From assembly GCF_000153285.1 (NCBI RefSeq), contig NZ_CH724168.1:2147455-2211454 (forward strand): a DNA stretch of 64,000 bases, given 5' to 3'. Positions 8,775 through 18,090 of the stretch are shown here, piece after piece. The DNA comes from Synechococcus sp. WH 7805. Its GTDB lineage: Bacteria > Cyanobacteriota > Cyanobacteriia > PCC-6307 > Cyanobiaceae. Position numbers and translations under genes: made by a program. How positions within the stretch are numbered: position 1 is the first letter of the stretch; every line of letters begins with the position of its first letter. Below the pieces are notes generated by a model that was given only the letters and a program-made list of their open reading frames with translations, ran no database searches and was not told where the DNA came from.

Positions 8775-9341
8775 ATGGCCCTTTCCCGGATCGCTGCAGC
8801 TGTTCTCACCGCCACAGTTGCTTCCGGCCTGCCCTCTCCGATCAGGGCTCAGGGCTCTCTTTTCACCACTGCAGAAGTGGATCAGACCAAGTTCGTGATG
8901 GTGGCGGCTCCGATCGGCAGCGGCGCCAGTTCTCAGCTCAACATCTATGAGCAGCGCACCAACGCTAGGCCCTGTTATGAGATGTCAGGAAGTGCGCCGG
9001 CTGTGGTGAATCCGTTGCTGGCCACCTTTGATTTCACTGGGATCTGTAATCGCTACATCGATGGCAATGGTTATTCCCTGCGGATCGGAGGCGATGACCT
9101 GGGGACCCGTTACCGGCTGTCGGTGATCAAGTTGGCAAGCGATGTGCAGCTCATGGCCGTACCAACCCGAGATCCCTCTCAATCCTCCTATCTGATCGCC
9201 AAGGCAGGTGGATCGGGCAATGGCTTCATTCAGTTGGTCATGGAGCCCGGTTGGCGCCTGATGCGTCGCCAGTACGGCAAACGCACCCTGGGTCATCTGT
9301 ATGTGTATCGGGATGCTGCTCCAGCAGCGGAAGCTCCCTGA
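8775..9341 (+). CDS. DUF3747 family secreted protein
   Basis: 188 residues from ATG 8775. A signal peptide (ALSRIAAAVLTATVASGLP, cleavage near IRAQG) precedes a domain that matches what I know of cyanobacterial DUF3747 proteins: EVDQTKFVMVAAPIG, a Cys in RPCYEMSG, FDFTGICNRYIDGNGYSLR, and the C-terminal PGWRLMRRQYGKRTLGHLY. The two conserved cysteines may pair in the periplasm. Function unknown. It stands between the def operon and rpsU. Confidence 0.8.
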   Translation: MALSRIAAAVLTATVASGLPSPIRAQGSLFTTAEVDQTKFVMVAAPIGSGASSQLNIYEQRTNARPCYEMSGSAPAVVNPLLATFDFTGICNRYIDGNGYSLRIGGDDLGTRYRLSVIKLASDVQLMAVPTRDPSQSSYLIAKAGGSGNGFIQLVMEPGWRLMRRQYGKRTLGHLYVYRDAAPAAEAP

Positions 9342-9385
9342 CCTTGGCTTGCTAAGTTGATTAGCTGGATATCCCTGCAGATTGC

Positions 9386-9556
9386 ATGACTCAGGTCACG
9401 GTCGGAGAAAACGAAGGCATCGAATCAGCCCTGCGTCGCTTCAAGCGCCAGGTCTCCAAAGCCGGCATCTTCGCTGATCTCAAGCGTCTGCGTCACCACG
9501 AAACGCCCATCGAGAAGTACAAGCGCAAGGCCCAGCAGCGCCGTCGCCGTCGCTGA
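9386..9556 (+). CDS. rpsU: 30S ribosomal protein bS21
   Basis: 56 residues. Begins [18 protein letters not shown] and ends in a run of arginines (KAQQRRRRR), the usual profile of bS21, a small basic protein of the 30S subunit close to the anti-Shine-Dalgarno region of 16S rRNA. The internal [20 protein letters not shown] segment is diagnostic. Length and start are those expected for the family. Stands alone, with about 215 bases of non-coding sequence to the convergent YifB gene. Confidence 0.95.
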   Translation: MTQVTVGENEGIESALRRFKRQVSKAGIFADLKRLRHHETPIEKYKRKAQQRRRRR

Positions 9557-9771
9557 GTTCGCTGCCCGGGAAACCGGTATTTCAACCCGTTGGCACGACC
9601 TCACGTTGGCTTGAGACTGAAAGGAGAACGTGAGGCAAGAGCAATGGGTCAGAAGCTTGAGGAATTCCGCTGCTGGGTTGCTGAAACCCTCTCCCACGCC
9701 ATGGGCAATCCTCGGGAAGAGAGGCTGACGCAGCCTCCAACCATTGGTACCCAGCCCTACAAGGATCGCCC

Positions 9772-11349
9772 TCATTCAGCGCGGTGAGAGTGGTGTGCAG
9801 ACTTGTCTTGGGTCTGTTCGTCGAAGCTGCGAAAACACAGCGCTGTTGCAAGGTGTTCCACGGTCACGTCTCCTTGACCGGCTAAGTCCGCAATGGTGCG
9901 TGACACTTTCAGCAGCTTCAACCCGCTGCGCAGGCTGAGCCGACGCGCCTTCAGCACCTGTTCCCAGGACGTGAGGGTCCCTGACTTGAACGCTCCGTGC
10001 CGCTTGAGGTCAGCGGTGGAGAGGTCGCGATTGCAGCATCCATTCGGGTTGCGTTGATGCATCTGCCGGCGTGCCGCTTCGATCGTCTCGGGCAGAGGGT
10101 CCCTGTCGATGGGTCCGTGGCGCTCTTCCATCACCTGACGCAACGAGTCCGCTGCCGGGGGTTCCAGTCGCAGCTGCAGATCCAGCCGATCCAGCAAGGG
10201 ACCCGACATCCTGTGCCAATAGCGTTTCACCTGTGACTCGCTGCAGCGGCAGCGAGGATCGCCGTGCCAGCCACAGGGGCATGGATTGGTGGCGGCCACC
10301 AGGGTGACTCTGCAAGGGAAAGCACAACGCACCCGGGCCCGGCTCAACATCAGCACGCCCTCTTCGAGCGGTTGCCGCAACTGATCCAGCACTGCTCGAG
10401 GGAACTCTCCCAGCTCATCGAGAAACAGCACGCCTCCATGGGCGAGGCTCAACTCCCCTGGCCTGGGATTCGCGCCACCGCCAAGCAATGCAGCGGCTGA
10501 AGCGCTGTGGTGCGGAGCCCGGAACGGCCGTTGGCGGATTAGGTGCTTCTCGTTGCGAGGCAGTCCCGCGATTGAGTGCAGCCTGGTGATGTCGAGAGCC
10601 TCGTCATCGTCGAGAGGAGGCAGCAGAGCTGGCAATTGCTGCGCGAGCAGTGTCTTGCCGCACCCCGGAGGCCCCACCATCAGCAGGTGATGCCCGCCTG
10701 CCGCCGCGAGGGCTAACCCCTGGCGGGCCAAATGTTGAGCTGGAAGGTTCAGGGGTGGTGGTGCTGCGTTTCGCTCTGCAGCAGCGCACTGACCCCTCGG
10801 GACTTGGTGTTGGTGCCCTGCTGGGGTCTGCACCAGGTCACCAGCGCGGAGCCGGTTGACCAGATCCTTCAGCGATGCCGCCGCCGTCACCTTGAGACCC
10901 TTCACCAGGGCGGCCTCTGCCGCGTCTTCCGCGGCGACCAGCAGCCCGCGGGCTCCTTGGGATTTGGCCAGGCAGGCAATGGCGAGAATGCCTCGACACG
11001 GCCGTAGGCGGCCGTCCAGGCCCAGTTCTCCTGCGCTCCAGAGGCCCTCTAGGCAGGGTGAATCGAGTTGACCGCTCGCGATCAGCAGGCCGAGGGCAAT
11101 CGGCAGATCGAAGCAAGGACCTTCCTTGCGCAGATCAGCCGGCGCCAGATTCACCACCACCTTCACGAGGGGGCCACGGAAGCCGCTGTTGCGCAGGGCC
11201 GAGCGCACCCGCTCTCTGGATTCCTGGATCGCCGTGTCCGGGAGGCCCACCAGTTGCAGGCCTGGCAGGCCAGGGGCCAGGTCCACCTCCACGGTGACCG
11301 GTCGGGCGTCAATTCCCAGGAGAGAGGCGCTGAGGCAACGTGCAAGCAT
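9772..11349 (-). CDS. YifB/ComM-family Mg-chelatase-like AAA+ ATPase
   Basis: 525 residues. Order of parts: an N-terminal Lon-protease-like fold domain (about 1-170, beginning MLARCLSASLLGIDARPVTV), then the Mg-chelatase-like AAA+ module with Walker A GPPGCGKTLLAQ near residue 230 and Walker B GGVLFLDELGEF, then a C-terminal helical domain (near 430-515) with LSLRSGLKLLKVSRTIADL. A zinc-like CPCGWHGDPRCRC cluster sits between Walker B and the sensor region. In transformable bacteria ComM is a branch-migration helicase promoting recombination of taken-up DNA. A role in homologous recombination is inferred. Confidence 0.9.
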   Translation of the reverse strand: MLARCLSASLLGIDARPVTVEVDLAPGLPGLQLVGLPDTAIQESRERVRSALRNSGFRGPLVKVVVNLAPADLRKEGPCFDLPIALGLLIASGQLDSPCLEGLWSAGELGLDGRLRPCRGILAIACLAKSQGARGLLVAAEDAAEAALVKGLKVTAAASLKDLVNRLRAGDLVQTPAGHQHQVPRGQCAAAERNAAPPPLNLPAQHLARQGLALAAAGGHHLLMVGPPGCGKTLLAQQLPALLPPLDDDEALDITRLHSIAGLPRNEKHLIRQRPFRAPHHSASAAALLGGGANPRPGELSLAHGGVLFLDELGEFPRAVLDQLRQPLEEGVLMLSRARVRCAFPCRVTLVAATNPCPCGWHGDPRCRCSESQVKRYWHRMSGPLLDRLDLQLRLEPPAADSLRQVMEERHGPIDRDPLPETIEAARRQMHQRNPNGCCNRDLSTADLKRHGAFKSGTLTSWEQVLKARRLSLRSGLKLLKVSRTIADLAGQGDVTVEHLATALCFRSFDEQTQDKSAHHSHRAE

Positions 11350-11419
11350 TCATGGTTGAAACGGTTCAGGGATCCAATGCCCAGTCCGTCGCATGCCTTT
11401 CTCCAACGAGCCCAGCGCC

Positions 11420-11761
11420 ATGGTTGAAGACACGATTTTTGCCCGCATTCTGCGGGGCGAGATTCCCTGCGATGAGGTCTACAGCGATGATCGCTGCCTT
11501 GCCTTCCGGGATGTCGCGCCGCAGGCACCGGTTCACGTGTTGGTGATTCCCCGTGAGCCGATTCCAAGCCTGCGTGAGGCGCAAGAGCAGCACGCCTCGT
11601 TGCTTGGACACCTCATGCTGGTGGCTGCGAGGGTGGCGCAGCAGGAGGGGCTGGACGACTGGCGCACTGTGATCAATACCGGTGCAGCTGCTGGCCAGAC
11701 CGTGTTTCACCTGCATGTGCATGTGATGGGTGGGCGTCCACTGGCGTGGCCTCCCGGTTGA
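11420..11761 (+). CDS. HIT-family nucleotide-binding protein (HinT type)
   Basis: 113 residues from ATG 11420 (MVEDTIFARILRGEIP); an upstream ATG at 11393 would add 9 residues. The histidine-triad motif HLHVHVMGG is present near the C-terminus, with the usual preceding NTGAAAGQTVFHLH segment and the N-terminal FARILRGEIPCDEVYSDD. HinT-like enzymes hydrolyse AMP linked to lysine or amino acids (phosphoramidates). Cytoplasmic. 25 bases upstream of the ABC transporter gene. Confidence 0.93.
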   Translation: MVEDTIFARILRGEIPCDEVYSDDRCLAFRDVAPQAPVHVLVIPREPIPSLREAQEQHASLLGHLMLVAARVAQQEGLDDWRTVINTGAAAGQTVFHLHVHVMGGRPLAWPPG

Positions 11762-11786
11762 GCCTGGATCAAGCGAGAATTGCGCC

Positions 11787-13784
11787 ATGACATCTCTTAG
11801 TCCCGTGAGAACCGGATCGCTTCGGTCTCTGCAGCAGCAACTCAGCAGGTTGCGTCACCTCTCGCAGCCGTTTTTCCTACCTCTTAATCAAGCGAATGGC
11901 TGGCAATTCGTCTGGCTGCTGATTTCACTTCTTTTTTGTGTTGGTGGAGTTGTCCTGGCTTTGCTGACAGGGTTGCTCAACGTTCTCGAGCGTTTGCAGC
12001 CTGCTCTAACCGAAAACTATTTCGGGGGTGTAGCCGCCACAATTACTGGGATCTGGTCATCTTGGTGGGGTGGCGCATTTGTCGCTCTATTTTTAATTGG
12101 AATAGCAAGTTTTACGGCCTTTCGCAATCAGTTAAAGCAGCGACGTTGGCTGCATTGGCTTTTGCTTGCGGCCATCGTTTTGATGCTTCTCGCGGTCAAT
12201 GGCATTAATGCTGGTATCGGTTTTATTGCCCGCGATCTAACGAATGCACTTGTGCAGCAGCAAGAGGCAAGTTTTTATCGGATCTTGATTATTTATGCGA
12301 GCTGTTTTGTGGTCGCTCTGCCCATCAGGGTGTCTCAGATATTTTTCACATTTAAGTTAGGAATTATTTGGAGAGATTGGCTTACGCGTGCGCTGATAAG
12401 CGATTACATGAGCAATCGTGCCTATTATATTCTGAATCCAAATGATGAGCAGGCGACTGATATCGATAATCCTGATCAAAGGATTACGGAAGATACTCGT
12501 GCTTTCACTGCTCAAAGCCTTGCTTTCACAATCGGCATTTTTGATGCACTTCTGACCTTCTTCCTGAATATTTTGATCTTGTGGGGGATCAGTAAGGAAT
12601 TAACATTAGGGCTGTTTTTGTATGCAGCATTCTCCACGACGTTATTGGTTGTAGCTGGCAGGAAGTTAGTGACTCTGCAGTTTGATCAGTTGCGTTATGA
12701 AGCGGATTTCCGTTATGGGCTTGTCCATATCAGGAATAATGCCGAGTCGATCGCTTTTTATGCTGGTGAGGCTCCTGAGGCTCACGAAACGAAGCGCCGT
12801 CTAGGAGAGGTTGTGCGCAACTTCAATTTCATTATCAACTGGCAGGTTGTTATCGATGTCATGCGGCGCTCCACAAACTATTCCGGAGTGTTTTTCCCGT
12901 ATCTCATTTTGGCTCCTGCAATTTTCTCGGGTGAAACCGATTACGGCAGTTTCGTGCAGGCCAATTTTGCATTCAACATGGTTGAAGGTTCTCTACTTTT
13001 TGTTGTGAACCAAATTGAAGAGCTTGCCAAGTTTACGGCTGGTATCAACCGACTGGAAGGTTTCCAGTCGAAGGTTGAGCAGGTGGCTGATGAGCCGACT
13101 GCCGATGACCGGCAGCTTGTGCGCCCTGGTGGTGGCATCGTGATTTCGAATGCAGACCTCTATACCCCCAAGGCAAGAATTCCAATCATCCGTGATCTCA
13201 GTCTGACCGTTAGCGAAGACGACAGGATTTTGGTTGTCGGTCCCTCCGGCTGCGGTAAAACATCGCTGATGAGGATGATCAGCGGTTTATGGAGTCCTAC
13301 TGCTGGTTGTGTCGAGCGTCCTGCCACGGGAGATCTTCTCTTCATCCCTCAGAAGCCTTATCTACTGCTGGGATCTCTAAGAGAGCAGCTTTGTTACCCA
13401 AGTGATCAGGACTTGTTCACTGACTCGCAACTTCTAAATGTGATGGATAAAGTTAATCTCCCTCAGTTAGTGCGTCGATATCCTGATCTTGATGTGAAGC
13501 AAGATTGGCAGAGAATTCTTTCTTTGGGTGAGCAGCAGCGTCTTGCATTTGCACGATTGCTTTTGAACTCACCTCGTTATGTGGTTTTAGACGAGGCGAC
13601 CAGTGCTCTTGATGTGAAAACGGAGCGGCTGCTTTATGAGCTACTGCTTGAGCGCGAGATCTCCTTCGTTAGTGTTGGCCACCGCCCATCCCTGAAGCGT
13701 TTTCACTCCAGTGTGCTGGAGTTGTACGGCAACGGTGACTGGCGTCTTGTTGCGGCATCCAATTATCAACCTGAACTCGCCTGA
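11787..13784 (+). CDS. ABC transporter with fused membrane and ATPase domains, SbmA/BacA-like
   Basis: 665 residues from ATG 11787. The N-terminal half has about six helices (first near residue 40, LLISLLFCVGGVVLALLTG) with the SbmA/BacA-type membrane domain (VWLLISLL, ERLQPALTENYF, RDWLTRALISDYMSNRAYY). The C-terminal half is the nucleotide-binding domain: Walker A GPSGCGKTSLMRM near 485, signature LSLGEQQRLAFARL near 580, Walker B YVVLDEATSALD. Such half-transporters work as homodimers; relatives import peptides, vitamin B12 or long-chain lipids. The substrate is not deducible. The third position of codons is visibly AT-richer than in neighbours. Confidence 0.88.
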   Translation: MTSLSPVRTGSLRSLQQQLSRLRHLSQPFFLPLNQANGWQFVWLLISLLFCVGGVVLALLTGLLNVLERLQPALTENYFGGVAATITGIWSSWWGGAFVALFLIGIASFTAFRNQLKQRRWLHWLLLAAIVLMLLAVNGINAGIGFIARDLTNALVQQQEASFYRILIIYASCFVVALPIRVSQIFFTFKLGIIWRDWLTRALISDYMSNRAYYILNPNDEQATDIDNPDQRITEDTRAFTAQSLAFTIGIFDALLTFFLNILILWGISKELTLGLFLYAAFSTTLLVVAGRKLVTLQFDQLRYEADFRYGLVHIRNNAESIAFYAGEAPEAHETKRRLGEVVRNFNFIINWQVVIDVMRRSTNYSGVFFPYLILAPAIFSGETDYGSFVQANFAFNMVEGSLLFVVNQIEELAKFTAGINRLEGFQSKVEQVADEPTADDRQLVRPGGGIVISNADLYTPKARIPIIRDLSLTVSEDDRILVVGPSGCGKTSLMRMISGLWSPTAGCVERPATGDLLFIPQKPYLLLGSLREQLCYPSDQDLFTDSQLLNVMDKVNLPQLVRRYPDLDVKQDWQRILSLGEQQRLAFARLLLNSPRYVVLDEATSALDVKTERLLYELLLEREISFVSVGHRPSLKRFHSSVLELYGNGDWRLVAASNYQPELA

Positions 13785-13792
13785 CTGATCTG

Positions 13793-13996
13793 ATGACGTC
13801 TGATTCTTCGAACGCATCCACGGATAGCCCGGACCAGACTCCCTCTGCCACCACATCGGATGTTCCGGCTTTCGGCTGGAGTGGGTACGCAGAGCGAGTG
13901 AACGGTCGTTTTGCGATGGTCGGATTTGTGGCCATTCTGTTCGTGGAAGCCATCAGTCATGACACCTTCCTGCACTGGGCTGGTTTCCTTCGCTGA
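13793..13996 (+). CDS. hli: High-light-inducible protein (Hli/Scp family)
   Basis: 67 residues, nine bases after the transporter stop. The C-terminal half has the single chlorophyll-binding helix of the CAB/ELIP/HLIP family: AERVNGRFAMVGFVAIL, with the E-x-x-N-x-R metal/chlorophyll-ligand motif, followed by FVEAISHDTFLHW. The N-terminal 30 residues are Ser/Thr/Asp-rich. Hlis bind chlorophyll and carotenoid, protect photosystem assembly intermediates and are induced by high light. No promoter was identified. Confidence 0.92.
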   Translation: MTSDSSNASTDSPDQTPSATTSDVPAFGWSGYAERVNGRFAMVGFVAILFVEAISHDTFLHWAGFLR

Positions 13997-14488
13997 TCAG
14001 GGGAGTCGGATCACATCCACGTCCCAGCGTCCTTGGCGACTCACTTGGACGGCCAGACGCCTGCCTTCTCCATCCAGGCTCACCTCCCTGGGGACCCCTG
14101 AAGGTTCAATGGGTAATCGTTGCAGTCCAGCAGCGTCTCGTCTGTAGAGCATCAGCTCTGTGCGTCCCTCCCGGGTTCGGACGAAAGCAATGCGCTTGCC
14201 ATTGCCGCTCACGCTCACGCTCACTGGCTGGCTTCCGGCTTGATTGAGTCCAGGCAGAGGAACCGGTTGGCGGGACCGTAGATCCACCAGCTCAATGCGT
14301 TCCCGCCCGTTTCGGCTTGCAATCGACACCAGCCACCGCTGCCCCAGGGCTGGCTGCCTGCGACTGTCTGCACTGCGCTGCAGTGACGAATTCAAGCCCG
14401 GTTGCGGACGCAAGCCGGATCGGGAGCACCCTGAGATGCTGATTCCCAGCACCGAAGCCAGGACCACTGTTCCCTGCCATCCCCTCAA
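13997..14488 (-). CDS. TolB-like beta-propeller lipoprotein
   Basis: 163 residues. The N-terminal signal has a lipobox (LGISISGCSR), so the mature protein is probably lipidated at Cys. Three short propeller-type repeats are visible (the RERIELVDLRS..., GNGKRIAFVRTREGRTEL, and GEGRRLAVQVSRQGRWDV segments) similar to TolB/WD40-like PD40 repeats. It ends directly after the convergent hli stop. The 4-base overlap with the upstream, related gene indicates a two-gene transcription unit. Confidence 0.75.
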   Translation of the reverse strand: MRGWQGTVVLASVLGISISGCSRSGLRPQPGLNSSLQRSADSRRQPALGQRWLVSIASRNGRERIELVDLRSRQPVPLPGLNQAGSQPVSVSVSGNGKRIAFVRTREGRTELMLYRRDAAGLQRLPIEPSGVPREVSLDGEGRRLAVQVSRQGRWDVDVIRLP

Positions 14489-14994
14489 GGTTCCTCAGGG
14501 GCAGTCGTTTCTCGACGCCCTCCCGGTCGATCGGATTCAAGCAGCTCACTGAGGTTGAACACCTCAACCTGCCAGCGCCCCTGCTCAGCAGTCTGAACCG
14601 CCAGTTCGCGTCCATCGGGTGCCAGGCTGAGGTTCACAGGATTACGTCCTGCAGGAAGCCTCAGGGGATGTGCCCGCCCTGTGAGACGGTCCTCGATCAG
14701 CACAAGTCGTCGGTTGCCTCGCTGAATCACAGCGGCGAGATAGCGACCGTTCCAACTCAGTGATGGTGAGCTGTGAGGCTGGTGGCGAGAGAAGTGACGG
14801 AGTTGCAGAAGCTGCCCGCTCTTGAGGTCCCTGACTTGCACGGTTGGGCGTCCGCGTTGGTCGGCGATGACAGCCAGTTTGCTGCCATCGCCACTCAGAC
14901 TGGGTTGCTGCTGTTGGGTTGGTACCAGCCCACTCGGAGCACGACGGCTTCTGCCGCTGCAGCCAGCTGTGGTGAGACCAGCCAGCACTAGCAC
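14485..14994 (-). CDS. TolB-like beta-propeller lipoprotein, paralogue of the next gene
   Basis: 169 residues from a GTG at 14994. A lipobox LAGLTTAGCSG is visible, but the GTG start leaves almost no positively charged signal region. A CTG at 15012 would give the better n-region LNRWILVLAGL and overlap the ycf66 stop, so the real start may be non-canonical. PD40-type repeats follow (SGDGSKLAVIADQRGRP, NGRYLAAVIQRGN, PDGRELAVQTAEQGRWQVEV). The closing QGRWQVEV/QGRWDVDV motif is shared with its neighbour, which points to tandem duplication. Confidence 0.72.
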   Translation of the reverse strand: MLVLAGLTTAGCSGRSRRAPSGLVPTQQQQPSLSGDGSKLAVIADQRGRPTVQVRDLKSGQLLQLRHFSRHQPHSSPSLSWNGRYLAAVIQRGNRRLVLIEDRLTGRAHPLRLPAGRNPVNLSLAPDGRELAVQTAEQGRWQVEVFNLSELLESDRPGGRRETTAPEEP

Positions 14995-15008
14995 CAGGAT
15001 CCAGCGGT

Positions 15009-15956
15009 TCAGTCGTCGAATCGGGAGCTGTTGTCCCGTGGACGGGAACTGCGGGGGGGAGTGCGTTCAGCACTGTCAGGTCGGGCGGCGGTGGGGCCTG
15101 CAGGTCTCCGTGGTGTGGGTGCTGAACGTTCGCTGGGGGTGTAGGCAGCATCTTCCGCCTTTTGGCGCAAAGGTGTCCCTTGGGGAATGCCGGCTTGAGA
15201 CTGGCCGATGGGCCTGCTGCCCTTCTGCTGTTGGGTTGGTGGAGTGCTGCCCCGTCCCGCCGTTGGGGACGGATTGGCGGAACGCGTTGATGCGGGGTTG
15301 GGTCTGCTGCCTCGACGCTGATCGTCCCGCTGGCTGCGCCGGTCGCCGAAGCTGGGGCCTGAACGACTGGGTTCATCGTCACGATTGCCGAACCGCGCCA
15401 TGCGTCGATCCTGCTCTGAATCACCGCTCCAACCGCTGGACGCCTCGCTGCGTCCACGCCTGCGACTGGCCGCCTCTTCAGGGATCGCGGCACGGGGATT
15501 CCGGCGCGGTCGGTAAAAGTCTTGATCCTCTGGATCTGATTCGTCGAACTCTCTGCCAGCGAACCGGCGCCTTAGGGGTTGTGGTTCGTCGAAGCGGTCA
15601 TAGGAATCGTCGTATCCACCACTCAGGCCGCCAGCGGGAGCCCTGGTCGCGGGCTCGTCATCGAAATAAGCCGACCGTTTGGCCTGTTCTGCAGAAATAC
15701 CTCGGAGACGCACGCTCTCGTAGGCAAAAAAGACTGTGGTGCCAGCAAGGAGAAACTGTCCGAACTGGAGGATTGGGTCAAGACGCCATCCCTGGAAGAA
15801 CAGAATTCCACCGCAGAGAAGGCCGATAGCCGCAAAAAAGACGTCGTAATCGCGGGCCAGCGCTGGCTTGAAGCTGCGCATGAAATACAGCATTGCGCCG
15901 CCAACGGCCAGCACGATTCCAACAATGCTGGCCCAGTTGAGACTGGCGTTAACCAC
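15009..15956 (-). CDS. Ycf66 family protein with long disordered tail
   Basis: 315 residues. The first about 85 residues carry three hydrophobic helices (ASIVGIVLAVGGAMLYFM, VFFAAIGLLCGGILFFQGW, FGQFLLAGTTVFFAYESV) matching Ycf66, a thylakoid/plastid-encoded family of unknown function. The rest is Arg/Ser/Asp/Pro-rich low-complexity sequence, typical of the cyanobacterial versions. Transcribed towards the two TolB-like lipoprotein genes, separated by 14 bases from the nearer one. Confidence 0.87.
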   Translation of the reverse strand: MVNASLNWASIVGIVLAVGGAMLYFMRSFKPALARDYDVFFAAIGLLCGGILFFQGWRLDPILQFGQFLLAGTTVFFAYESVRLRGISAEQAKRSAYFDDEPATRAPAGGLSGGYDDSYDRFDEPQPLRRRFAGREFDESDPEDQDFYRPRRNPRAAIPEEAASRRRGRSEASSGWSGDSEQDRRMARFGNRDDEPSRSGPSFGDRRSQRDDQRRGSRPNPASTRSANPSPTAGRGSTPPTQQQKGSRPIGQSQAGIPQGTPLRQKAEDAAYTPSERSAPTPRRPAGPTAARPDSAERTPPRSSRPRDNSSRFDD

Positions 15957-16037
15957 GTTGAGGCCCCCGGGAAACGGTTGTCAGCTCTTGATGAAGCAAG
16001 GTCTGACGTCTTAATTCTACGAAGCGTGTCAGAGCGA

Positions 16038-16160
16038 TCAGAGTTTGCGATCGACGCGGTCGGTCTGGCTCAGGAAAAACAAACCGATGGATGCCGGAAC
16101 AACAACAATGACGGCACCCCAGACCAGGCTGCTGAGGAAATTGGCGAGGGAGGGGGTCAT
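16038..16160 (-). CDS. psbX: Photosystem II protein PsbX
   Basis: 40 residues. Starts [20 protein letters not shown], has a single transmembrane helix (about residues 10-30) and ends in a short polar tail ([10 protein letters not shown]). This is the expected sequence and length of PsbX, a low-molecular-mass thylakoid subunit near cytochrome b559 that helps quinone exchange at QB. It lies between ycf66 and the divergent yggT. Confidence 0.93.
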   Translation of the reverse strand: MTPSLANFLSSLVWGAVIVVVPASIGLFFLSQTDRVDRKL

Positions 16161-16247
16161 AGCGAGTACGCCGGGGCTGACGATCTGGACGAAACCTGGT
16201 GATCCTAGGGATCGCTGGCTTGTTTCTACGATGTCTTCGCGATTGCT

Positions 16248-16577
16248 TTGAGGTTTGTGACGCCGACCTTGCTCCAGGTGCTTTCTCTCCTGAATCCGGT
16301 CCTGGGATTGCTGCTGGCAGCCTGGAGTTTGATGTTCCTTCTGCGCATCGTGCTCACCTGGTATCCCCAGGTGGATCTGAGCTCCGCCCCCTGGGCAGTG
16401 ATCGCCTCACCAACGGAACCCGTGCTTGCGCTCACACGTCGCCTGGTGTCCCCCATCGGTGGGGTTGATGTGACCCCCGTGATCTGGGTGGGAATCGTGA
16501 GTCTGGTTCGTGAGCTGCTGGTCGGTCAGCAGGGGCTGTTCACGATGGTGTTGCTGCGTGCACAGGCGATCGCTTGA
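16248..16577 (+). CDS. YggT/Ycf19 family membrane protein
   Basis: 109 residues from a TTG at 16248 (a GTG at 16257 would also do). Two hydrophobic segments are visible, with the family signature [16 protein letters not shown] between them and [21 protein letters not shown] before the second helix. YggT-family proteins are integral membrane proteins linked to cell division/thylakoid or osmotic functions in various bacteria; the cyanobacterial function is uncertain. Convergent with accC, 21 bases away. Confidence 0.88.
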   Translation: MRFVTPTLLQVLSLLNPVLGLLLAAWSLMFLLRIVLTWYPQVDLSSAPWAVIASPTEPVLALTRRLVSPIGGVDVTPVIWVGIVSLVRELLVGQQGLFTMVLLRAQAIA

Positions 16578-16598
16578 ACTGCACTCCACGTGGTGTGT

Positions 16599-17942
16599 TC
16601 AGAGCATCTCCTGTTCCACGAATTTGGTGTGGATGTCACCCTGCAGAAACTCGGGCCGTTCCAGCATGCGCAGATGAAAATCCACCGTGGTGGGAATGCC
16701 GGTGATGGCACATTCGTTCAAGGCCCTGCGCATACGGCTGATAGCGGCTTCCCGATCAGGTGCCCACACAATCAACTTTCCGATCAGTGAGTCGTAGAAA
16801 GGAGGAATGTCGTAGCCGGTGTACACATGGCTGTCGACGCGCACACCCGGGCCTCCTGGAGGGAGCCATCCGGTGATTCGCCCAGGAGCCGGCCGGAAGT
16901 TATGGGTTGCATCCTCGGCGTTGATCCGACACTCGATGGCGTGACCGCGCAGTTCGATCTGGTCCTGAGACACGCTGATGGGTTCACCCCCAGCGATGCG
17001 CAGCTGTTCCGCGATCAGGTCGATGCCTGTGACCATCTCAGTAACGGGATGTTCCACCTGAATGCGGGTGTTCATCTCCATGAAATAGAACCCGCCGTTG
17101 CGATCCAGCAGGAATTCAACGGTGCCCGCACCCTCGTAGTTGATGCTGCGTGCTGCAGCGACGGCGGCTTCGCCCATGCGTAAGCGCAGGTTCTGGTCCA
17201 GGGCTGGGCTGGGTGCTTCCTCCAGCAGTTTCTGATGCCGTCGCTGAATCGAGCAGTCGCGTTCACCGAGATGCACCACATGTCCGTGGCGGTCGGCGAG
17301 TACCTGAACTTCAACGTGGCGGGGTCTGTCGATGAATTTCTCCATGTAGAGCCCCGGGTTGCCGAACGCCGCCTCCGCCTCTCCCTGAGCTGCCTTAAAC
17401 AAATTCTCCAGTTGATCCGGGGATTGCACGAGACGCATGCCACGGCCGCCACCGCCAGCTGTGGCCTTGATCATCACGGGGTATCCCATGGCCATGGCCA
17501 GGTCGGCTGCTTCGTCCGGCCCTGACAAGAGGCCCTCACTGCCCGGCACGGTCGGAACCCCCACGTTCTGCATGGTGGTTTTGGCCGTGGACTTATCCCC
17601 CATGGAGCGGATCGCGTGGGGGGACGGGCCTACAAAGGTGATGCCGTGATCCCTGCAGATCTCGGCAAAACGATCATTCTCAGCAAGAAAGCCGTAGCCG
17701 GGGTGAATGGCATCGGCCCCTCGCGATGTGGCCGCAGCAAGAATGTTGGGAATATCCAGGTAGCTGCGGTTGCTGGGACCTTCGCCCACGCACACTGCTT
17801 CGTCTGCCAGCTGCACGTGCAGAGCATTGCGATCCACGGTGCTGTAAACAGCGACCGTGGCGATCCCCATCTCGCGGCAACTTCTCAGGATCCGCAGAGC
17901 GATTTCGCCGCGGTTGGCGATCAGCACCTTGCCGATGGACAT
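16599..17942 (-). CDS. accC: Biotin carboxylase subunit of acetyl-CoA carboxylase
   Basis: 447 residues, the normal length for AccC. It carboxylates the biotin of AccB using ATP and bicarbonate, the first step of fatty acid synthesis. Visible motifs: N-terminal [23 protein letters not shown]-grasp glycine-rich loop [33 protein letters not shown], and the active-site [18 protein letters not shown]. Cytoplasmic. It is followed rightwards by an AT-rich short spacer before the tRNA-Leu gene. Confidence 0.97.
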   Translation of the reverse strand: MSIGKVLIANRGEIALRILRSCREMGIATVAVYSTVDRNALHVQLADEAVCVGEGPSNRSYLDIPNILAAATSRGADAIHPGYGFLAENDRFAEICRDHGITFVGPSPHAIRSMGDKSTAKTTMQNVGVPTVPGSEGLLSGPDEAADLAMAMGYPVMIKATAGGGGRGMRLVQSPDQLENLFKAAQGEAEAAFGNPGLYMEKFIDRPRHVEVQVLADRHGHVVHLGERDCSIQRRHQKLLEEAPSPALDQNLRLRMGEAAVAAARSINYEGAGTVEFLLDRNGGFYFMEMNTRIQVEHPVTEMVTGIDLIAEQLRIAGGEPISVSQDQIELRGHAIECRINAEDATHNFRPAPGRITGWLPPGGPGVRVDSHVYTGYDIPPFYDSLIGKLIVWAPDREAAISRMRRALNECAITGIPTTVDFHLRMLERPEFLQGDIHTKFVEQEML

Positions 17943-18047
17943 CCCGCAGTTACCAAGCCAGGGCGGATCGTATCAGCGTCTGTTCTGCAGGTCTTTTTTT
18001 CAGCCGGCCTGACATGGGCTTCTGGAATGGCCTGAACCATGAGCCGG

Positions 18048-18053
18048 TATGAT
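18048..18053 (+). promoter_or_regulatory. Possible -10 box of the tRNA-Leu promoter
   Basis: TATGAT lies 38 bases upstream of the tRNA 5' end. No good -35 hexamer stands at the usual 17-base spacing, so this is a weak assignment from one box only. Confidence 0.3.
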
Positions 18054-18090
18054 CGATCCTCGACAAGGCCCGAGCGGCTGAGTCGACCAC

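Noticed and set aside
9590-9787. 65-codon frame after rpsU
   Set aside because: Overlaps the end of the YifB gene, has no ribosome site and a random-looking composition.
14642-15829. Two very long frames on either strand across the ycf66/TolB genes (283 and 335 codons)
   Set aside because: They are shadows of the real genes on the opposite strand or other frames; low-complexity Arg/Ser coding of the ycf66 tail keeps several frames open.
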